DNA of 38,505 nt from contig JAGXKT010000023.1 in the NCBI GenBank assembly GCA_018335035.1, positions 1 through 38,505 of the forward strand, read 5' to 3'. The notes below the pieces were generated by a model that saw only the letters and a program-made list of their open reading frames with translations, did no database searches and was not told where the DNA came from. Made by a program: the position numbers and the translations under genes. Numbering within the stretch: position 1 is the first letter of the stretch; the number at the start of each line of letters is the position of its first letter. Positions 33,043 through 38,505 of the stretch are shown piece after piece. Origin of the DNA: Phycisphaerae bacterium. Its GTDB lineage: Bacteria; Planctomycetota; Phycisphaerae; SM23-33.

Positions 33043-33205
33043 CTGGAGCAATTTAACTTTTTCTGAAACGTTCGGCCTGCCTGCGGCGTCGCCATGCTGC
33101 GTCCCCCCTGGCCGTACGGCCTGAGGCATCGGCTGCTTCGGCGTCCTTGCCTGGCTCGTCCTCGGCGACGGCCGATCCGCTACATAAAAAGTCAAACTGC
33201 TCTAG
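33043..33205. mobile_element. MITE-like element of about 163 bp with 28-nt inverted terminal repeats
   Basis: The left end (33043-33070, beginning CTGGAGCAATTTAACTTTTT) matches the minus strand of the right end (33178-33205, CTAGAGCAGTTTGACTTTTT) at 22 of 28 positions. The interior has no gene. The rightmost bases contain the stop codon of the DUF3467 gene (33202-33204). The ends are AT-rich in a GC-rich setting. I see no clear target-site duplication. It fills half of the 332-bp gap between the DUF3467 and GAF-HlyD genes; I see nothing else in that gap. Confidence 0.6.
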
Positions 33206-33591
33206 TCACCGGTTTCCTGGCGCCGCTTGGCGACGTCCAGTTCCAACTCACCGAACTGCTGCTCGTGACGGCGGACCAACTGGCTGAGCGTCACCGCCAG
33301 GCGCTTGGCCGAATACGGGCTCAAGATGACCCGGTCGGTCACCTGGAAGGTGATCTCCGGCTGCTGACCGTCCGGCCCCGTGGGGCGGATGATATTCAAA
33401 CCGAAGTCCATCATGACTTCCTCGGCCGTGGCGTTCGTCCGGAACGCATTGGCGTAGGTCGTCTCGAGATTCCGCTCGTCGACGCGGACCTGCACCTGCT
33501 GCTGGCCCGTCTGCTGACGTGCCTGGTCCTGCTCGCTCAACGGCTGGCCGGCGCCTTCAGGGCCGATGTTCGGCGTGTCGTTGTTTGCCAT
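33202..33591 (-). CDS. DUF3467-family protein
   Basis: The 129-residue product matches the DUF3467 family of small soluble proteins of unknown function. The core reads NLETTYANAFRTNATAEEVM, then FGLNIIRPTGPDG, and EITFQVTDRVILSPYSAKRL. The first 40 residues are Gln-rich and probably disordered. I chose ATG 33591 (MANNDTPNIGPEG) because GGAG lies a few bases upstream. The stop codon lies inside the terminal repeat of a MITE-like element. Neighbours suggest that it belongs to the adaptor/M50/SecA-like cluster, perhaps as a cytoplasmic accessory (inference). Confidence 0.85.
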   Translation of the reverse strand: MANNDTPNIGPEGAGQPLSEQDQARQQTGQQQVQVRVDERNLETTYANAFRTNATAEEVMMDFGLNIIRPTGPDGQQPEITFQVTDRVILSPYSAKRLAVTLSQLVRRHEQQFGELELDVAKRRQETGD

Positions 33592-33670
33592 CTCCGTCAC
33601 TCCTTGTCGAGTATATCGTTTTTGCGGCATTACTGCGGCGTTCGCGTGACAACAGCGTCGCCGCCTCGCG

Positions 33671-34531
33671 TCACTCCTCATCGACCGCGTCGCGGTCGAC
33701 GAACGTTACCGTCACGGGCTGCCCTGCAGGCCGCCGCTGATGATTGGCGATCTCCACACGCACCATCAGCGTCTCGCTGGCGGCGTCGCCAACCGAGCTG
33801 ACGTGGATGATGATTCCCTCGGCTCTCGCGGGTGCCGACGCCGATCGACCGGCCGGCGCCTCGGCAACGTCGGGGAACGTGACGACCGCCGCGTCGCCAA
33901 CGTCCAGGCGGGCGGCGCGGGCCAACGGCACGGGCACGTCCACCCACAGCGGATCGATCCGCACGATGCGCAGCACCGGGTCCAGGGCATTGACCGCCTC
34001 GCCCTGCTCGACGCTCACGCGTTCCACGATGCCGGCCGTCGAGCTTCTCAGGCGGCGGCGCGCAACCTCCAGCTTCGCCTGCTGGTAGCTGCGTCCGGCC
34101 TGGGCACGCTCGAATCGTGCCAATGCCAGCGACATCTCCGCAATCGTCACGTCGAGTTCGGCGTGCTCGACCTCCCGGTCCGTCGCCGCGCCGCGTGTGC
34201 GCGCCTCGGTCAGCTTGGCGAGGTCCACACGCGACTGGGCCAGGCGTGCCTCAGCCGCCTTGACGCGGATGTCGTCCTCCGCCTGGGCCTTGAGGTGAGC
34301 CAAACGCGCCTGTTCGGGGGCGTCGTCCTGGCGGATAAGCAGTTGGCCCACCTCGACGCGATCACCCGGCTCGACGAGGACCTCGGCGATCTGCCCCGGC
34401 TGGACGAACGATAGCGTCACGTCGCGACTGGGGACGACGACCGCATCGATAAGGTCGTCCGCCGGCGCACCGGCACCGGCAAGCGCCAACACGCACACCG
34501 CCCCAACTTGCGACATCCGACGGCCTGTCAT
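33671..34531 (-). CDS. Periplasmic adaptor (membrane-fusion protein, HlyD/RND type)
   Basis: The 286-residue product is a short membrane-fusion protein. After a signal peptide (MSQVGAVCVLALAGAGA, with start at 34531 or the ATG at 34516) come the first lipoyl half (LSFVQPGQIAEVLVEPGDRV) and a helical hairpin rich in Ala, Arg and Glu. The second lipoyl half (LRSSTAGIVERVSVEQGEAV) and a beta-barrel domain follow. No inner-membrane pump gene follows, unlike usual adaptor-RND or adaptor-ABC pairs. It is the first gene of the minus-strand cluster, so it may connect the cluster to the TolC-type channel (inference). Confidence 0.88.
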   Translation of the reverse strand: MTGRRMSQVGAVCVLALAGAGAPADDLIDAVVVPSRDVTLSFVQPGQIAEVLVEPGDRVEVGQLLIRQDDAPEQARLAHLKAQAEDDIRVKAAEARLAQSRVDLAKLTEARTRGAATDREVEHAELDVTIAEMSLALARFERAQAGRSYQQAKLEVARRRLRSSTAGIVERVSVEQGEAVNALDPVLRIVRIDPLWVDVPVPLARAARLDVGDAAVVTFPDVAEAPAGRSASAPARAEGIIIHVSSVGDAASETLMVRVEIANHQRRPAGQPVTVTFVDRDAVDEE

Positions 34532-35029
34532 ATTCCATCCGCCCTTATGTCAGAGTCACCTGCTTGTCCCGTGCATGCCAGACGCTATCAAAACGACAGA
34601 ACATGCCGGCCCGGCAACATCGCGATGCTGTGCCGGCGCCGCACCCCGGGAAACGGTTCGTCTATCACATCGCCCAGAGACGTGCAACCTTCTTTGTCCC
34701 TCGTCCGCCACTGTTTGCGAAGCGACCGCCGGCGACGCTACAATCTGGGTAGGATGCCTCGTACATGTTCATGATTCAGGCCGGTTGTGCGGCTTGCGGC
34801 GCTGACCGCATGGGCTACGGTTGTCGTCTCGGCCCGCGCCGCGCCGCCGGCGGGAACCGCAAGCCCCGAGTGAGGTGGCTTCAAGGACGCCTCTTGAACC
34901 TGCCGGGCCATCAAGCGGCTGCCCCGCCCCGGACGCAGAGCGACGCTCCATGCGCTTCAACGCTTGCAAGACGAGACCACGCTTGGCGCGGGCGGCCGCA
35001 GGCGGTAGAAGACGAGGATATCGCAATAC
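34532..35029. other. 498-bp region between the adaptor gene and tRNA-Leu
   Basis: No gene is supported. The plus strand has a promoter candidate, TTGCGA (34715-34720), 18 bp, TACAAT (34739-34744), which could drive tRNA-Leu about 280 nt away. A plus-strand open frame from 34765 runs into the tRNA and is not credible. Confidence 0.45.
34715..34744 (+). promoter_or_regulatory. Promoter candidate upstream of tRNA-Leu
   Basis: TTGCGA (34715-34720), 18 bp, TACAAT (34739-34744), five of six in the -10. It is the only good plus-strand promoter seen before the tRNA. Confidence 0.4.
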
Positions 35030-35113
35030 GCCGGAGTGGCGGAATCGGCAGACGCGCGGGATTCAAAATCCCGTGATGGCAACATCGTGTGGGTTCGAGT
35101 CCCACCTCCGGCA
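35030..35113 (+). tRNA. tRNA-Leu (anticodon CAA); likely attachment site of the element to its right
   Basis: An 84-nt class II tRNA with acceptor GCCGGAG/CTCCGGC, discriminator A, anticodon arm CGGGA-TTCAAAA-TCCCG (anticodon CAA), a long variable arm (TGATGGCAACATCGT) and T arm GGGTTCGAGTCCC. No CCA is encoded. An integrase gene lies 214 bp beyond its 3' end, which is the usual layout when an element has integrated into a tRNA gene. Confidence 0.96.
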
Positions 35114-35155
35114 GTGCGACGCACCACGTCACGAAGTGACAGACCGCGACAGAAG

Positions 35156-35186
35156 GCGACACGTTGGCCCGTGTCGCGTTTGTGTG
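35156..35186 (+). terminator. Hairpin after tRNA-Leu
   Basis: GCGACACG (35156-35163) pairs with CGTGTCGC (35170-35177) around TTGGCC, followed by GTTTGTGTG. The T content after the stem is modest, so it is a moderate candidate for a tRNA terminator. Confidence 0.45.
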
Positions 35187-35327
35187 CGGGTTTGCGTATC
35201 CCACCACGCTTGATCGGCGTTCGGCCAACAGACGCCAACGTGCGACAACACATGACAATCCCGGAATATATTTTGTGCGCCATAGAGTGCGCGCTTAGGC
35301 CAAAAACATGCCATACCGAGCTGGCAA

Positions 35328-36674
35328 CTATGCCTGAGCCAGCGTCGCGATGGCCTGCTTGACGTGATCCGGCAACTTCGCCCACTTGGTGGCGAGCGAA
35401 GCCAGGTCGTCCGGAACCGATGCGGGGGCCTCGTTCGACGACCCACCAAAGACGGACGGAAGGTTCTCCACGTCGTTGGCGAGATCTTTCATCTCCACGT
35501 GGGTATAGACGTTCATCGTCAGGTCAATCGTACTGTGCCGAGCCAGCGCCTGGGCGTTGCGGGGGTGAACGCCAGCGCGGGCGAGGTTGGAGATGAAGGT
35601 GTGGCGCAGGGCGTGGAAGTCGACCACCCGGCCGCGGTTGTCTTCGGCGTCGATGTCGGCGGCGGTCAGGTCGATGCGGAGCATCTCGGCCCCGTGGCGC
35701 TGGGCGGCCCACTTGCCGGGCCAAAGGGGCTGGCCTTCGGGCTTGCCGGCCAGCCAGGCCTGCACCATCTCGGCGATGTCCCGCCTCAAGGGCAGTTCGG
35801 CCTCCTGGCCGTTTTTCGTGTAACCGCCCTGGCACCGCACCGCCGGCTGCGGCCCGTCGATCTCCACGCTCTCCGGCGTCAGGCTGGCTAGTTCGCTGGC
35901 CCGCAGGCCGGTGTTCACGGCAATCAGGTAGAGCATTGCCCGGTCTTCGCCCGAGAGATCCATGAACGGCTCGGGCGACTTTCGAGTCGTCTCGATGAGC
36001 CGCCGCACCTCGTCGTCGGTCAACGGCCGGCGCTTCCGCGTGCGGTTGGCGTCGGTCACCTTGATACAGGACATGCCGGCCAGCGGGTTCTGGCGGCAAC
36101 GCCTCGCGCGAACCATCCATCGGCAGAACGCCCGCATGGCCCGAAAGTACCCATTGGAGGTCCCGACGCTCATGTCCTGGCGGCGCCAGCGGGCGAGGCA
36201 CTCGTCGACGCGCTCGGCCGTGATATCGCCGAACCGCTTTGCCGAGATATCCGCCACGATGCGCTTGCACCTGGCGATGGTCTTGTCGATGTGCTCGTGG
36301 GTGTTGCCCTTGTCCTCCATGTAGGCCTCGAAATCGAACAGGTGCTTGTCGAGCGGCTTTTTGCGATGCTCGGCCAACGTGTCGACGATGCCGACCTCGC
36401 CACGTTCGAGCATCTTGAGCAGTTCAATCTCCCGGGCGCGGGATGCCTGCCGATCGGTAAACGCCCGCCACTCGCGGTACTTGCCCGTGTCCGGATCCTT
36501 CAGGCGGACGTACCAGCATTCGGATTCGTAGACGAGGCGGTCGCCCTTGCGGTTCAACGGACGGAGGCGCGGCTTGCCCGCCGGCGTATACCACTTGGCG
36601 TAGCGCCTGCCGTCTTCCTCGAAGACGGTGGCGCCTTTCGGGATGGGCCGAGTGTGCCTGCGCTTGGTCAGCAT
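35328..36674 (-). CDS. Tyrosine-type site-specific integrase
   Basis: The 448-residue product is a phage/island-type integrase. The N-terminal 100 residues contain an arm-type region with Trp/Tyr-rich repeats (RRYAKWYTPAGKPRLRPL, ESECWYVRLKDPDTGKYREW). The core-binding domain is at about 105-200. Catalytic residues are Arg258 (NTGLRASEL), Lys287 (YTKNGQE), His354 and Arg357 (HALRH), His380 (ARHSTIDLT) and Tyr390 (NVYTHV). The gene points toward tRNA-Leu and is the first gene of the inserted element. It very probably catalyses integration at that tRNA. Confidence 0.93.
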   Translation of the reverse strand: MLTKRRHTRPIPKGATVFEEDGRRYAKWYTPAGKPRLRPLNRKGDRLVYESECWYVRLKDPDTGKYREWRAFTDRQASRAREIELLKMLERGEVGIVDTLAEHRKKPLDKHLFDFEAYMEDKGNTHEHIDKTIARCKRIVADISAKRFGDITAERVDECLARWRRQDMSVGTSNGYFRAMRAFCRWMVRARRCRQNPLAGMSCIKVTDANRTRKRRPLTDDEVRRLIETTRKSPEPFMDLSGEDRAMLYLIAVNTGLRASELASLTPESVEIDGPQPAVRCQGGYTKNGQEAELPLRRDIAEMVQAWLAGKPEGQPLWPGKWAAQRHGAEMLRIDLTAADIDAEDNRGRVVDFHALRHTFISNLARAGVHPRNAQALARHSTIDLTMNVYTHVEMKDLANDVENLPSVFGGSSNEAPASVPDDLASLATKWAKLPDHVKQAIATLAQA

Positions 36675-36835
36675 GAGCCCACCTTTCGTCGGCCTGCCGC
36701 TGCGTTTGAATGTCGTCTGCAGTTGCTCGTGCTCATGTTCTCACCTCGGTGACGTTGCGTTATCGGCGGGACACTGAGCCAGCCCTTGGCGGACAGCTCA
36801 AGGCGGTTTTTGAGAATCCCCCCACAATCCCGCGG

Positions 36836-37018
36836 CTATTTCCGCCGCGGACAGCCCCGGGCGATCCAGGACTCCAGCACCTCGCGCTGCCAGCGGATCA
36901 GCCCCCCGATCCGCAACGGCGCGGGCATGGCCCCGGTGGCGATCAGGCGGTAGACCGTGCGGGCCGAACAGCCCAAAAACTTCGCCACGTCGTCGACAGT
37001 CATCATCGATTCGGTCAT
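36836..37018 (-). CDS. AlpA/excisionase-like helix-turn-helix protein
   Basis: The 60-residue product is a MerR/excisionase-type winged HTH: MMTVDDVAKFLGCSARTVYR, then LIATGAMPAPLRIGGLIRWQ and REVLESWIARGCPRRK. The ATG (37018) overlaps the stop codon of the upstream gene in the sequence TGATG, indicating translational coupling. Such proteins steer excision or activate integrase genes. It lies 161 bp upstream of the integrase on the same strand, so a recombination-directionality role is likely. Confidence 0.88.
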   Translation of the reverse strand: MTESMMTVDDVAKFLGCSARTVYRLIATGAMPAPLRIGGLIRWQREVLESWIARGCPRRK

Positions 37019-37557
37019 CACAAGTCCTCCCCGTCGATGCCGGCGGCGCGGAAGTGCCTCGCGATGCGGCGCGCGGCTTTGTGGACGGTGTTCCATTCGC
37101 AGCCCAGCTTGCGGGCCAGCGCGGCCTTGGACACGCCGGCGGCCAGGCCGGTGGCGACGTCACGGTCGAACCGCGAGAGGCCCGACAGGGCCTGCTCAAC
37201 GTCCGGGCCGAGGCCGTAGTCGGTCTCGGTGCACGGGTCGGGGCCGAGGTAGCTGCCGTCGTCATGGATGCCGCGGCTGTGGAGGTATTCCACGAACCGC
37301 GCCCGGTCGCGGTAGAGGTTCCGCATGCGGTGCAGGAGGTGGCGGTTGATCACCGCATAGAGCACCGTCTGCTCGGTGGCCCCGTTGCTTCGCGCGAAGT
37401 CGTACTCGAACTCCAGGATGACCACCGCCAAATCCTGCATGAGATCCGGCCAGTCGTCCTCGGCAAACCCCAGCGCCTTGATACGGCTGATGGCCAGCCG
37501 TGCCTTCCACGGTTCGAATGCCCCGTCGTACATCCGCAGCAATTGTCCTTCGTCCAT
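37018..37557 (-). CDS. Sigma-factor-like HTH protein of the integrated element
   Basis: The 179-residue product has two helical parts. The N-terminal part (ISRIKALGFAEDDWPDLMQD, then QTVLYAVINRHLLHRMRNLY) resembles sigma-70 region 2, with its acidic DLMQD helix. The C-terminal part (LSRFDRDVATGLAAGVSKAA, then LARKLGCEWNTVHKAARRIA) is a region-4-like HTH. Together they suggest an ECF-like sigma factor or a sigma-fold regulator of the element. I chose ATG 37557; the frame extends to a TTG at 37566. It is translationally coupled to the excisionase-like gene. Assignment to the sigma family is inference. Confidence 0.6.
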   Translation of the reverse strand: MDEGQLLRMYDGAFEPWKARLAISRIKALGFAEDDWPDLMQDLAVVILEFEYDFARSNGATEQTVLYAVINRHLLHRMRNLYRDRARFVEYLHSRGIHDDGSYLGPDPCTETDYGLGPDVEQALSGLSRFDRDVATGLAAGVSKAALARKLGCEWNTVHKAARRIARHFRAAGIDGEDL

Positions 37558-37960
37558 CGCAATCAACCCTTTCGTCCGTGTGTCCGGGTGGCGATCGGGC
37601 CGCTCCCGACCGTCCGATTGCGATGGTCACGCCTGGGGCAGGGACATGTCCGTAGAGCAGTAGCTTTCTGGCGCAAGCCATATGTCAGGAAGGTTGTCAA
37701 AAACCTTTCCGCCCTTGCATGGACATTGCCGCAAGGGCTTTCCGGTCTTGCATGGACCTTTCCGACATATGTCCGAAAGGTGTTTCCGGCGGGGGTGCCC
37801 AAATTTTTAGTGCCTGCATAAAAAGCACTTACCAATCCGACGCAGCGACATTTGGCAATTGTCGCCATGTCCATGCATGAGGAGTTTGCCCGTCCGCGGC
37901 AAATAACCCTTGCGAACGGACGAGGCGGCGATGGTCGCCTCAATGCAAGGGAGTCCGAAA
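37558..37960. promoter_or_regulatory. Divergent control region of the integrated element, with repeated operator-like sites
   Basis: No gene is supported in these 403 bp between the divergent sigma-like and nuclease genes. A near-perfect 24-bp palindrome centred on CATATG lies at 37757-37780 (11 of 12 pairs). Its half-site recurs at 37679-37693 (CATATGTCAGGAAGG against CATATGTCCGAAAGG at 37766-37780). A related 10-bp palindrome, GGACATGTCC, lies at 37642-37651. CTTGCATGGAC occurs twice (37714-37724, 37747-37757). These look like binding sites for a dimeric repressor. Confidence 0.55.
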
Positions 37961-38505
37961 ATGCCGCAGACCGACGAGAACCGCCTGGCCATTGACCTGA
38001 ACGTGCTGACCGCCGAGCCGGCCGGCGAGTACCACGCCAAGGCGGGTGAGTATCTTTCCAGCCACCAGTTGATGGACTTCCTGCACTGCCCGCGGCTGTA
38101 TCGGGACAAGCAGCTCGGGCTGGTAGAAGATGAGCACACCGAGGCGATGGCGGTCGGCACGGCCGCCCATGTCCGCCTCCTCGAGGGCCGTGCGGCCTTC
38201 GACGAGCAGTTCGTCGTCGGCGCCCCGATCAACAAGACCTCCGGCAAGCCGTATCACCGCAACACGAAGGCCTTCCGCACGTGGGCCGCCAAGCAGACAA
38301 AGCCGGGTATCCACCCGGATGACCTGGAGCAGATCGACAACCTGGTCTCCGGTGTGGCCGCGAACGCCGAGGCGGCGGATCTGCTGCTTTACGGGCGCTC
38401 GGAGGGCGTGCTGCGGACCGAGTACTGCGGGACGCCCTGCCAGTGCCGCCTGGACTGGGTCCACCCCCACCGCGGGATCGTGGAGTTCAAGACCACGGCG
38501 GACCT
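37961..38505 (+). CDS. PD-(D/E)XK nuclease, RecE/ExoVIII-like (5' part, runs off the window)
   Basis: A frame starting at ATG 37961, with GGGAG 9 nt upstream, stays open to the window end (181 residues visible). The pattern fits phage-type PD-(D/E)XK exonucleases (DUF3799/RecE-like): SSHQLMDFLHCPRLYRDKQL, then MAVGTAAHVRLLEGRAAFDE with the conserved motif-I His. The catalytic core follows as CRLDWVHPHRGIVEFKTT, with Asp, then Glu-x-Lys. Such enzymes resect double-strand ends together with a RecT-like annealing protein, which may lie beyond the right edge. It is divergent from the sigma-like gene across the control region. Confidence 0.82.
   Translation, partial: MPQTDENRLAIDLNVLTAEPAGEYHAKAGEYLSSHQLMDFLHCPRLYRDKQLGLVEDEHTEAMAVGTAAHVRLLEGRAAFDEQFVVGAPINKTSGKPYHRNTKAFRTWAAKQTKPGIHPDDLEQIDNLVSGVAANAEAADLLLYGRSEGVLRTEYCGTPCQCRLDWVHPHRGIVEFKTTAD

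Noticed and set aside
30905-33124. 739-codon plus-strand open frame opposite the GAF-HlyD gene
   Set aside because: Shadow of a clear multidomain gene on the other strand; it also runs through the MITE-like element.
34765-35076. 103-codon plus-strand open frame with two CxxC-like Cys pairs
   Set aside because: It runs into tRNA-Leu and has no ribosome-binding site.
37563-37943. 126-codon minus-strand frame in the control region
   Set aside because: The repeated VHAR segments come from the DNA repeats; no ribosome-binding site or family similarity.

Overview
The window (about 38.5 kb, GC-rich, no CRISPR, no rRNA) looks like a chromosomal segment of a planctomycete-type bacterium, possibly Phycisphaerae-like. 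This rests on the altered switch-I region of EF-Tu, an M50 peptidase/HlyD fusion, a DUF3467 protein, a stray four-helix-bundle (S23/IVP-type) gene and a small four-Cys protein. The taxonomic call is inference from family knowledge, not from a search.

Region 1 (1-12240, minus strand) is the core information-processing cluster. In transcription order it reads promoter, tRNA-Thr(GGT), tuf, rpmG, tRNA-Trp(CCA), secE, nusG, rplK, rplA, rplJ, rplL, rpoB, rpoC (3' part cut by the window edge). Two oddities interrupt it: a frameshifted four-helix-bundle gene framed by 31-nt inverted repeats between rpoB and rpoC, and an array of seven 8-bp repeats starting at the nusG stop codon.

Region 2 (12369-24398) is mixed housekeeping and metabolism. 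It holds a Gfo/Idh/MocA oxidoreductase and an aldo/keto reductase, an AIM24-family protein with a small membrane protein, and a tmk / NYN-nuclease / holB group in which the NYN gene appears inserted and frameshifted. It also holds an AEC transporter, galactokinase, a small four-Cys protein overlapping a XerC/D-type recombinase, a solitary HicB-like antitoxin, a conserved protein with a possible deoxyhypusine-synthase-like fold, and a Spy/CpxP-like periplasmic protein.

Region 3 (24787-34531) is the most interesting part: a cluster that looks like an envelope-spanning export machine. On the plus strand there is a TolC-type outer-membrane lipoprotein. Convergent to it are a periplasmic adaptor, a DUF3467 protein, a GAF-GAF-TM-HlyD protein, a PqqD-like/M50-metalloprotease/HlyD fusion and a shortened SecA-like ATPase. 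No ABC, RND or MFS pump is present; the only visible motor is the SecA-like protein. A small element with inverted terminal repeats (about 163 bp) lies between the DUF3467 and GAF-HlyD genes.

Region 4 (35030 to the right edge) is the left end of an integrated element at a tRNA-Leu(CAA) gene. It carries a tyrosine integrase, an AlpA/excisionase-like HTH protein, a sigma-like HTH protein, a 400-bp control region with palindromic and repeated sites, and the start of a phage-type PD-(D/E)XK exonuclease that runs off the window.
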